Positions 53,253 to 61,101 of a stretch of DNA of 64,000 bases are shown here, piece by piece. How positions within the stretch are numbered: the stretch's first letter is position 1; each line of letters opens with the position of its first letter. The DNA comes from Mycobacterium simiae (GTDB lineage Bacteria; Actinomycetota; Actinomycetes; Mycobacteriales; Mycobacteriaceae). Position numbers and translations under genes: made by a program. The notes beneath the pieces are model-generated. The model saw only the letters and a list, made by a program, of their open reading frames with translations, was not told where the DNA came from and did no database searches. The DNA lies in the NCBI RefSeq assembly GCF_010727605.1, contig NZ_AP022568.1, positions 2,170,001 through 2,234,000 on the forward strand. Direction: 5' to 3'.

Positions 53253-53786
53253 ATTGTTCTGCCGCGACGGACCTGGCAGCGTGCCGCCCGCGACGGACGG
53301 TGCCGGCGCGGTCACGCCGGGCGCCGTTCCCAGACCGGCGGCCGGCGACGCGGGCACGGCCGGCAGCCCGCCCGGTACGCCCGCGGCACCCTGCGCCTGC
53401 TGCATCACGCCCATCACCTGCGGAATGCTGATCGGCAGCTTGCACTGCATCGACAGGTTGGTCAGGGGCTGCGCAATCGACGCCATATCGGTGGCCGCCT
53501 TGGGGTTTCCCTCGAAGTAGGTCTTGAGTCCGGTGACCGACTGCGGACCGGCCTGCTGCTGCAACATGGTCGTCATGGACTGGTTGGTCTCGGGATGCGA
53601 ATCCAGGTAGTCACCCATCGACTTGGACACCGACCCGATCGTGCGGGCGACTTCGCTGGCCGCGCAGGGGTCGTTGGCACCGCTCGCCGGTGGCTCGGCC
53701 ATCAATGCGACGGCCGCGGCGGGCACCGCGGCGGCGATCAGTCCCGCGACAAGCCCGCGCCGCCCGGCCCAAATACGTGTCCCCAT
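53244..53786 (-). CDS. Secreted haemophore (Rv0203 type) with C-terminal extension
   Basis: 180 residues; Rv0203 has 136 as I recall. A signal peptide (about 1-36, cleavage near ASGAND) precedes a helical haem-binding domain with two Cys (C41 and C114), likely a disulfide. In Mtb, Tyr59, His63 and His89 bind haem; here the matching positions are Y60, H64 (DYLDSH) and Y90 (LKTYF), so the third ligand is Tyr instead of His. The last 45 residues are Ala/Pro/Gly-rich and new relative to Mtb. It passes haem to MmpL11/MmpL3 in the established model; mmpL11 is the neighbouring divergent gene. Confidence 0.9.
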   Translation of the reverse strand: MGTRIWAGRRGLVAGLIAAAVPAAAVALMAEPPASGANDPCAASEVARTIGSVSKSMGDYLDSHPETNQSMTTMLQQQAGPQSVTGLKTYFEGNPKAATDMASIAQPLTNLSMQCKLPISIPQVMGVMQQAQGAAGVPGGLPAVPASPAAGLGTAPGVTAPAPSVAGGTLPGPSRQNNVG

Positions 53787-54115
53787 GCGAAAAACTCCTC
53801 ACGGTTTGCCCCGGTTTGCTCACGCCGTCGTCGTCACGGTCCCAGGCAAACTGCTGCGTTGAATGGCCGTTGGATTGCGGGTTCCCCTGACCCCGCCTGG
53901 CCCAGCGTCATCCTGCCATCCGGGCGGGTGGCCTGCCAGCGGGTGTGACCGGGATCCCGTAGATCACCGGTTGGCAACGACTTGGCTGCGGGTTGGCCAC
54001 AGAGCCGTCTGCCCTGCTCACGAATTCGCTAAGCCCACCTAATGCACAGCCTGCTGCGGTATCGTCGCCACCACGCGTAAGCGAGATACTCGGGGAGCCT
54101 GAAATCCAGCAGTTC
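53787..54115. promoter_or_regulatory. Divergent region between haemophore and mmpL11 genes
   Basis: A 329-bp stretch should hold both promoters. A longer mmpL11 start at 53993 would turn part of it into coding sequence. Two CGGTTTGC words lie close to the haemophore start. No clear iron-box palindrome is seen. Confidence 0.4.
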
Positions 54116-57100
54116 ATGATGCGCCTCAGCCGCAGCCTGCGCAGATACCGCTGGTTGGTCTTCGCAGGCTGGTTGCTCGCATTGGTTCCCGCTATCTATT
54201 TGGCCCTGACGCAGTCCGGAAACCTGACCGGCGGCGGCTTCGAAGTGGCCGGTTCGCAATCGCTGAAAGTCCACGACCAACTCGAGTCGCAATATCACGA
54301 CCAGGGTGCGGCGTCGCTGGCCCTGGTGGCCGCCCCGCGGCCAGACGCCAGCTACGAGGACATGAACAACGCCGTGGCGCAGCTGCGCCAGATCGCCGGC
54401 GAATTTCCTGGTGTCACGGAGAAAACCAATCCCACCCAGCGTCCGCCGCAGCCGGACCGGCCGTACGTGCTGTCGTTGCGCCTCGACGGCCGTAACTCGG
54501 GCACCAGCGACATCGCCAAACGGCTGCGACAGCGGGTCGGCGTCAACGGCGACCAGCCCGGCCAGACCTCCGAAGGTCGGGTGCGCCTCTATGTCATCGG
54601 GCAGGGTGCGCTGTCGGCGGCGGCCGCGGCGAACACCAAGCACGACATTGCGGCGGCCGAACGATGGAACCTGCCGATCATCCTGATCGTCTTGCTAGCC
54701 GTGTTCGGCTCGCTGGCTGCCGCGGCGATACCGCTGGCCCTCGGTGTGTGCACGGTCGTGGTAACCATGGGCCTGGTCTATTTCTTATCGGCGTACATCA
54801 CCATGTCGGTATTCGTGACGTCGACGGTGTCGATGTTCGGCATTGCGCTCGCGGTCGACTATTCGCTGTTCATCCTGATGCGGTTCCGCGAGGAACTGCG
54901 TGCCGGCCGCGAACACCGCGAAGCCGTCGACGCCGCGATGGCCACCTCGGGGCTGGCGGTGGTGCTGTCCGGCCTGACGGTCGTCGCGTCCCTCACCGGC
55001 ATCTACCTGATCAATACCCCGGCGCTGAAATCGATGGCGACCGGCGCGATTCTGGCTGTCGCGGTCGCGATGCTGACCTCCACCACCCTGACCCCCGCGG
55101 TGCTGGGGACATTCGGGCGTGCCGCGGCCAAGCGTTCGGCGCTGCTGCACTGGTCACGACGGCCGGAAAGCACGCAGTCCCGGTTCTGGAACCGCTGGGT
55201 CGGGGCGGTGATGCGGCGGCCTTGGATCTCGTCGGTGTTGGCGGCGTCGGTGCTGCTGGCCATGGCCGCGCCCGCGGCGTCGATGGTGCTGGGCAACAGC
55301 CTGCTGCGGCAGTTCGACTCCTCACACGAGATCCGTGCCGGGGTCGCCGGCGCGTCGCAGGCGCTTGGGCCCGGTGCGCTTGGCCCGGTTCAGGTGCTGG
55401 TGACCTTTCCCGACAGCACCGCCGCCGCGCCCGAGAACAGCCAGACGCTGGCCGCCATCCGGCAGCGCATGACGCAGGCACCCAACATCGTCTCGGTCGG
55501 GCCGGTGCAGTTCGCCGACGACAACAGCAGTGCGCTGTTGTCCGGGGTGTTGTCGGTTGATCCCGAGGACTTGGGCGCCCGGCACACCGTCGACTGGATG
55601 CGGGCCCAACTACCGAAGGTGCCCGCCGAGGGCACCGCGCACGTCGACGTCGGCGGGTCGACGGCGTTGATCAAAGATTTCGACGACCGGGTCTCCAAGA
55701 CCGAGCCGTGGGTGTTGCTGTTCGTCGCCCTCATCGCGTTCGCAATGCTGTTGCTCTCCATCCACTCGGTGTTCCTGGCGTTCAAGGGCGTGCTGATGAC
55801 GCTGCTCTCGGTCGCCGCCGCCTACGGGAGCCTGGTGATGGTGTTCCAGTGGGGCTGGCTGAAGGACCTCGGCTTCATCCAGATCACATCGATCGACAGC
55901 ACCGTCCCGCCGCTGGTGCTGGCGATGACGTTCGGGTTGTCGATGGATTACGAGATTTTCCTGTTGACCCGCATTCGGGAACGCTTCTTGCACACCGGCA
56001 ACACCCGCGATGCCGTGGCCTACGGCGTGAGCACCAGCGCGCGCACCATCACCAGCGCGGCGCTGATCATGATCGCGGTGTTCATCGGCTTCGCGTTCGC
56101 CGGTATGCCGCTGGTCGCCGAGATCGGGGTGGCGTGCGCGGTCGCGATTGCCGTCGACGCCACCATCGTGCGGCTGGTGCTGGTGCCCGCGCTGATGGCG
56201 ATGTTCGCCCAATGGAACTGGTGGCTGCCCCGCTGGCTGGCCCGGCTGCTGCCGTCGGTGGACTTCGACCGACCGCTGCCCGAGGTCGACCTCGCCGACG
56301 TGGTGGTCATCCCCGACGACATCTCGGCGCTCACCGCGCCCAGCGCCGACGTGCGGATGGTGCTCAAGTCCGCCGCCAAGCTCAAGCACCTGGCCCCCGA
56401 CGCGATCTGCGTTCCCGACCCGCTCGCCTTCACCGGCTGCGGGCGCACCGCCAACGGCGCCGGAGGGGTCCGCGGGCAGGGCCCGGGGCAGATTCCGCAC
56501 CAGGTGAACCTCACCGACGACGGTGTCGGAGTCGCAGTCGGCACCGATGCGGCCAAGAACGGCAACAATGGTCATCAACGGGGGGCGTCGGGCGCCAAGA
56601 AGCTGGTCGACGGCCTGGCGTCGCGCAACGGCATCGCCCGGTCGATGCCGTGGGCCGATCGACCCGTGCACCCTGTGACGCTGTGGCGGGGGCGGTTGTC
56701 GGTCGCCATCGACGCGCTGGAAACCTCCGCGGGTGCGGCCGACCGGCCCGAGTACGCCCGCCGCTGCCCGGTCGAGACCACCAATGTGCAGCTGCCGACC
56801 GGCGACCGGCTTCAGGTTCCGACCGGCGCCGAAACGCTGCGCCTGAAGGGCTACCTGATCATGTGCCGTAACAGCAGCCGCGATTACGCCGAATTTGCGG
56901 ACATGGTCGATAGTTTGGAACCGGAGACGGCCGCGGTGGTGCTGTCCGGGATGGACAGGTACTACCGTTCTCAACCGCCGAAGCAGCAGCGGATAGCCTC
57001 CGAGTTGGTGCGCCAACTGGCCGATCCGCATCCCGCTGATCTGTCCGACGATCTCGCGGAGCCTGATGCCAAGGCAGACTGGGATGAGGTCCGGCAGCGC

Positions 57101-57142
57101 TGCCTAGCCGTGGCCGTCGCAATGCTGGAGGAGGCGAGGTGA
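54116..57142 (+). CDS. mmpL11: Lipid/haem transporter MmpL11
   Basis: 1008 residues from the ATG at 54116 (MMRLSRSLRRYRWLVF, as in Mtb Rv0202c); the frame opens at 53993. RND layout with two six-helix halves; the proton-relay Asp-Tyr pairs are in ALAVDYSLF and LSMDYEIF. The C-terminal cytoplasmic domain (about 720 onward) has DAICVPDPLAFTGCG followed by a Gly/Asn-rich run of about 40 residues not in the Mtb protein, then CPVETTNVQLPTGDRLQVP. MmpL11 exports mycolate-type wax esters and takes haem from the haemophore in published work. It ends overlapping the next gene by 4 nt. Confidence 0.97.
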   Translation: MMRLSRSLRRYRWLVFAGWLLALVPAIYLALTQSGNLTGGGFEVAGSQSLKVHDQLESQYHDQGAASLALVAAPRPDASYEDMNNAVAQLRQIAGEFPGVTEKTNPTQRPPQPDRPYVLSLRLDGRNSGTSDIAKRLRQRVGVNGDQPGQTSEGRVRLYVIGQGALSAAAAANTKHDIAAAERWNLPIILIVLLAVFGSLAAAAIPLALGVCTVVVTMGLVYFLSAYITMSVFVTSTVSMFGIALAVDYSLFILMRFREELRAGREHREAVDAAMATSGLAVVLSGLTVVASLTGIYLINTPALKSMATGAILAVAVAMLTSTTLTPAVLGTFGRAAAKRSALLHWSRRPESTQSRFWNRWVGAVMRRPWISSVLAASVLLAMAAPAASMVLGNSLLRQFDSSHEIRAGVAGASQALGPGALGPVQVLVTFPDSTAAAPENSQTLAAIRQRMTQAPNIVSVGPVQFADDNSSALLSGVLSVDPEDLGARHTVDWMRAQLPKVPAEGTAHVDVGGSTALIKDFDDRVSKTEPWVLLFVALIAFAMLLLSIHSVFLAFKGVLMTLLSVAAAYGSLVMVFQWGWLKDLGFIQITSIDSTVPPLVLAMTFGLSMDYEIFLLTRIRERFLHTGNTRDAVAYGVSTSARTITSAALIMIAVFIGFAFAGMPLVAEIGVACAVAIAVDATIVRLVLVPALMAMFAQWNWWLPRWLARLLPSVDFDRPLPEVDLADVVVIPDDISALTAPSADVRMVLKSAAKLKHLAPDAICVPDPLAFTGCGRTANGAGGVRGQGPGQIPHQVNLTDDGVGVAVGTDAAKNGNNGHQRGASGAKKLVDGLASRNGIARSMPWADRPVHPVTLWRGRLSVAIDALETSAGAADRPEYARRCPVETTNVQLPTGDRLQVPTGAETLRLKGYLIMCRNSSRDYAEFADMVDSLEPETAAVVLSGMDRYYRSQPPKQQRIASELVRQLADPHPADLSDDLAEPDAKADWDEVRQRCLAVAVAMLEEAR

Positions 57143-57666
57143 CGTTGGCAGCCGACCGACGCCGGGTTCCGCCGCCGCAGCAGCAGCCCGCGGCGGAACG
57201 TGGCTTTGCCGACCTCGATCGGCCGGTCGAGGTGTGGCCAACGGCGGCGATCCGGTCGGCGCTGCAAGGCGGCGACATCGACACCTGGAAGCGGATCGCC
57301 GCCGCGCTCAAACGCGATCCGTTCGGCCGCACCGCCCGTCAGGTTGAAGAGGTCCTCGAGGGCACCCGCCCGTATGGCATCTCGAAGGCGCTGTGGGAGG
57401 TGCTCGAGCGCGCCCGCACCCACCTGGAGGCCAACGAACGCGCGGAGGTGGCTCGCCACGTCGGGCTGCTGATCGAGCGGTCCGGGCTGGCCGAGCAGGA
57501 ATTCGCGGCCCGAATCGGGGTGGCGCCTGAGGAGTTGGCGAGCTACCTCAACGGCAGCGTCAGCCCGTCGGCGTCGCTGATGATTCGGATACGGCGGCTC
57601 TCGGACCGATTCGCGAAGGTCAATTCGGAGTCTGCGGAGTCCGCTGAGCCGCCCGGCTCGGACTGA
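57139..57666 (+). CDS. Small helix-turn-helix protein (Rv0201c type)
   Basis: 175 residues. A central Cro/C1-like HTH is clear: LIERSGLAEQEFAARIGVAPEELASYLNGSVSPSASLMIRIRRLSD (about 110-155). The N-terminal part is rich in Arg and Glu (PPQQQPAAERGFADLDRPVEV) and the C-terminus is acidic. It may bind DNA, but no target is evident. Its GTG overlaps the mmpL11 stop by 4 nt, so it is coupled to the transporter. Confidence 0.85.
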   Translation: MTLAADRRRVPPPQQQPAAERGFADLDRPVEVWPTAAIRSALQGGDIDTWKRIAAALKRDPFGRTARQVEEVLEGTRPYGISKALWEVLERARTHLEANERAEVARHVGLLIERSGLAEQEFAARIGVAPEELASYLNGSVSPSASLMIRIRRLSDRFAKVNSESAESAEPPGSD

Positions 57667-57680
57667 GTCGGGGCGGCCTG

Positions 57681-58370
57681 CTATCGGGCGTTGATCGGCA
57701 ACACGTCGGACACCAGCCAGTCGCTGCCGCGTTTGGTCAGCGTCACCCGCAGCGCGGGTGCCGCCCGGCTGGGCGCCTTACCCGCAACGTTCTGGGTGAC
57801 CCGCAGGATGACCGCCACGCTGGCCGCCGTGGGACCGATCGCCTCGATTCCGGCCGCCAGCGTCGACGCCTCGGCGCTGACGTGGCGCTGGGCCAGATCG
57901 GCGCTGGACTTCTGGTATTGCTCCTTGAACGAGTCGGCCCGCTCCGGGACCATCATCGCCGCGGCCCGGTCAATCGAGCTGGTCGGTGCGGCCGGGGTGA
58001 ACGACGCCATCGCCTCGGCCATTCCGGTGGCGACCTGCACCGCCGCGCGGGAATCGTCCCGGAAGTCGCGGTCCGCGCGGGTCCAGTGGGTGTATCCGGT
58101 CAGGACGGCGGCCACCAGGGCGATCGTGCACAACGACACCACGGCCAGGCGCAGCCCCGGTGCGTCGTCGTCGGTGCCGACGGCCACCGAATCGCGGCGC
58201 AGCAGCCAGAAATTGACTGCCACGCCCTCGGCGATGAGCACCAGCAGCACCGTGCAGGCCGCCACCCACCACCGTGGCCAGTCGAGGATGACCCCGATCA
58301 TCAACAGGGCGCCGATCGCGGCCAGCGGGGCCGCAATGTCGAACGCGAGCAGCCGCCAGAGGTTTCTCAT
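57681..58370 (-). CDS. Mce-associated-like membrane protein (Rv0200 type)
   Basis: 229 residues. Three membrane helices near the N-terminus: AAPLAAIGALLMIGVIL, WWVAACTVLLVLIAEGVAVNFWLL and LRLAVVSLCTIALVAAVLTGY. An extracytoplasmic domain with the pattern seen in Mce-associated proteins follows (DRDFRDDSRAAVQVATGMAEAM ... SSADLAQRHVSAEASTLAAGIEAIG ... VAVILRVTQNVAGK). It lacks a catalytic motif. It overlaps the next gene (58367) by 4 nt, so the pair is one unit; a link to lipid transport is inferred from the family. Confidence 0.8.
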   Translation of the reverse strand: MRNLWRLLAFDIAAPLAAIGALLMIGVILDWPRWWVAACTVLLVLIAEGVAVNFWLLRRDSVAVGTDDDAPGLRLAVVSLCTIALVAAVLTGYTHWTRADRDFRDDSRAAVQVATGMAEAMASFTPAAPTSSIDRAAAMMVPERADSFKEQYQKSSADLAQRHVSAEASTLAAGIEAIGPTAASVAVILRVTQNVAGKAPSRAAPALRVTLTKRGSDWLVSDVLPINAR

Positions 58371-59029
58371 CGGATCGACTCCAGGTGAGAGATCAGCAGT
58401 TTGCCGTCGACGTTGGAGACGTCGAGCCGTAGGTTCCAGTGCACGGTCTGCGGCTTGCCGCCGACGTTTTCGCTGACCGACGTTGCCACCACCATCACCG
58501 AATCCGATCGGGTGGCGAACGGCGGCAGTTTGGTGGTGACTATGTCTCTCGGAGGCCGTGCGCCCTGCGGTTGACTGTCCAGGTCGCGGTGCACCGTCTC
58601 GACCGCGACCGCCTCGATCCGCCCGCTGCTTTGGGACTGCAACTTCTCCACCACCTGCCGGTAGGGCTGCACGGTCGCATCGAAGTCGGTGTTGAGTTCG
58701 CCGACGGTACCTTCGTGCAGCCGTTGCAGGCTGGCGTCGACGTTGGTGCTGTTCATGTTGATCAACACCCCGGTCCAGTCAGCGGCGGTTTGCATGACCC
58801 GGCTGAGGTAGCCACGTTCGGCCACCTCGTCGCGGTGGCCGGACCAGATGATCGCGATCAGCACGACCGCGGCGACACACAGCACGGCCAGCACCGTCGA
58901 GGCCACGCCGTACGGCGTGAACCACGGCTCGCCGCGACCGTGGGTCTCAGTCTGGCTTGCGGCGTCGGCGTCCCGCTCGTCGATGACGTCGTCGCCGGTC
59001 GCCGACGGGGTCTTGTCGCCCTCAGGCAT
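58367..59029 (-). CDS. Mce-associated-like membrane protein (Rv0199 type)
   Basis: 220 residues (219 recalled for Rv0199). One N-terminal membrane helix near residues 42-64 (VASTVLAVLCVAAVVLIAIIW) after an acidic cytoplasmic part, then a Mce-associated-type domain (SRVMQTAADWTGVLINMNSTNVDASLQRLHEGTVGELNTDF) with VMVVATSVSENVGG. ATG 59029 gives the Mtb length; the frame is open to 59083. It is co-transcribed with the similar gene at 57681 and divergent from zmp1 with 77 bp between. Confidence 0.85.
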   Translation of the reverse strand: MPEGDKTPSATGDDVIDERDADAASQTETHGRGEPWFTPYGVASTVLAVLCVAAVVLIAIIWSGHRDEVAERGYLSRVMQTAADWTGVLINMNSTNVDASLQRLHEGTVGELNTDFDATVQPYRQVVEKLQSQSSGRIEAVAVETVHRDLDSQPQGARPPRDIVTTKLPPFATRSDSVMVVATSVSENVGGKPQTVHWNLRLDVSNVDGKLLISHLESIR

Positions 59030-59106
59030 GGGCGCGAGGGTACCTCGGGGCCCGCCGGTCGCCGCGCAACGGGCGGGCGCCACGCGGAAGATGGAAGGAT
59101 GGCGGG

Positions 59107-61101
59107 GTGACGTATGCGGCTATCCGCTCCGGTCTGGACCTGAGCTACCTCGACGACAATGCCCGTCCCCAAGACGACCTGTTCGGTCATGTGAACGGTC
59201 GCTGGCTGGCCGACTACGAGATTCCCCCCGACCGGGCCACCGACGGCGCCTTCCGCACGCTCTACGACCAGGCCGAAGAGCAGGTGCGCGACCTGATCGT
59301 CGAAGCGAGCCAGCGCAGCTCGGCGCCCGGTACCGACGAGCAACGCATCGGCGACCTGTACGCCAGCTTCCTCGCCGAAGACGCCGTCGAGCGGCGCGGC
59401 CTGCAACCGTTGCTTGACGAGCTCGCGACCATCGATGCGGCGGCCGATGCGACGGCTTTAGCCGCCGTTGTCGGCGCGCTACAGCGCACCGGAGTGGGCG
59501 GTGGCGTTGCCGTCTACGTGGACACCGACGCCAAGAATTCGACTCGCTACCTGGTGCACGTCAATCAGTCCGGCCTCGGGTTGCCCGACGAGTCGTATTA
59601 CCGCGACGAGCAGCACGCCGAAATTCTGGCGGCGTATCCCCAGCACATCGCGCGCATGTTCAGCCTGGTGTACGGCGGGGCCGCGGCAGATCACGCCGAC
59701 ACCGCGGCCCGCATCGTGGCGCTGGAGACAAAGCTGGCCGCCGCGCATTGGGATGTGGTCAAACGCCGCGACGCCGAGTTGAGCTACAACCTGCGCACCT
59801 TCGCCGAGTTGCAGGCTGAGGGCGCCGGCTTCGACTGGACCGGCTGGGTCGCCGCACTGGGTGGCACCGTCGACACTGTCTCGGAAGTCGTTGTGCGTCA
59901 ACCGGATTACCTCACTGCTTTCGGTGAGCTGTGGCGAGACGAAGATTTGGCGGACTGGAAGCGCTGGGCACGCTGGCGGCTGATCCGTGCCCGCGCGGCC
60001 TGGCTGACCGACGCGCTGGTTGCGGCCGACTTCGACTTTTACGGCCGGCTGCTGACCGGAACCGAGCAGATCCGGGACCGCTGGAAGCGTGGCGTCTCCC
60101 TGGTCGAGAGCCTGATGGGCGACGCGGTCGGAAAGCTCTATGTGGAGCGGCATTTCCCGCCGGACGCCAAGGCCCGCATCGACGAGCTGGTGGCGAACCT
60201 GCGCGAGGCCTACCGGATCAGCATCAGCAACCTGGACTGGATGACGCCGCAGACCCGGGAACGCGCCCTGACCAAGCTGGAAAAGTTCACCGCCAAGGTG
60301 GGCTACCCAGCGAAGTGGCGTGACTACTCGGCGTTGGTGATCGACCGCGACGACCTGTACGGCAATTACCGGCGCGGGTACGCGGTCAACCACGACCGCG
60401 AGCTGGCCAAGCTCGGACAACCGGTGGACCGTGACGAATGGTTCATGACGCCGCAGACCGTCAACGCGTACTACAACCCCGGGATGAATGAGATCGTCTT
60501 TCCCGCAGCCATTTTGCAGCCGCCGTTCTTCGACCCCCAGGCCGACGACGCCGCCAACTATGGCGGTATCGGCGCGGTGATCGGACACGAGATCGGGCAT
60601 GGGTTTGACGACCAGGGCGCCAAATACGACGGTGACGGGAACCTGGTCGACTGGTGGACCGACAACGACCGTCGGGAGTTCGGTGCCCGCACCAAGGCGC
60701 TCATCGAGCAGTACGAGGCCTATGTCCCCCGCGAGTTGCGGGACCATCAGGGTCCGCCGCATGTGCAGGGCGCCTTCACCGTCGGCGAGAACATCGGCGA
60801 CCTGGGCGGTCTGTCCATCGCCCTGCTGGCCTACCAGCTGTCGCTGCACGGCGAGGAGGCGCCGGTGATCGACGGCCTCAGCGGCGTGCAACGCGTCTTT
60901 TACGGGTGGGCCCAGGTGTGGCGCACCAAATCCCGTACCGCAGAATCGATCCGGCGACTCGCCGTGGATCCGCATTCGCCGCCGGAGTTCCGGTGCAACG
61001 GCGTGGTCCGCAACGTCGACGCCTTCTACCAAGCCTTCGAGGTGACCGAGGACGACGCGTTGTTCCTGGAACCGCAGCGTAGGGTCAGGATCTGGAACTG
61101 A
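59107..61101 (+). CDS. zmp1: Zinc metalloprotease Zmp1
   Basis: 664 residues (663 in Mtb Rv0198c), an M13 (neprilysin-type) peptidase. The zinc site is HEIGH (H494-E495-x-x-H498) and the third ligand lies in the GENIGDLGG segment, with YYNPGMNEIVFPAAILQPPFF before it. No signal peptide is seen. In M. tuberculosis Zmp1 dampens inflammasome activation and phagosome maturation. GTG 59107 is used. Its end overlaps the convergent oxidoreductase gene by 17 nt. Confidence 0.96.
   Translation: MTYAAIRSGLDLSYLDDNARPQDDLFGHVNGRWLADYEIPPDRATDGAFRTLYDQAEEQVRDLIVEASQRSSAPGTDEQRIGDLYASFLAEDAVERRGLQPLLDELATIDAAADATALAAVVGALQRTGVGGGVAVYVDTDAKNSTRYLVHVNQSGLGLPDESYYRDEQHAEILAAYPQHIARMFSLVYGGAAADHADTAARIVALETKLAAAHWDVVKRRDAELSYNLRTFAELQAEGAGFDWTGWVAALGGTVDTVSEVVVRQPDYLTAFGELWRDEDLADWKRWARWRLIRARAAWLTDALVAADFDFYGRLLTGTEQIRDRWKRGVSLVESLMGDAVGKLYVERHFPPDAKARIDELVANLREAYRISISNLDWMTPQTRERALTKLEKFTAKVGYPAKWRDYSALVIDRDDLYGNYRRGYAVNHDRELAKLGQPVDRDEWFMTPQTVNAYYNPGMNEIVFPAAILQPPFFDPQADDAANYGGIGAVIGHEIGHGFDDQGAKYDGDGNLVDWWTDNDRREFGARTKALIEQYEAYVPRELRDHQGPPHVQGAFTVGENIGDLGGLSIALLAYQLSLHGEEAPVIDGLSGVQRVFYGWAQVWRTKSRTAESIRRLAVDPHSPPEFRCNGVVRNVDAFYQAFEVTEDDALFLEPQRRVRIWN

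Noticed and set aside
55610..57031. 473-residue frame antisense to mmpL11, and similar ones antisense to mmpL3 (48777-50252) and zmp1 (59479-61032)
   Set aside because: All are mirror frames of well-supported proteins; compositions are unnatural and no ribosome site precedes them.
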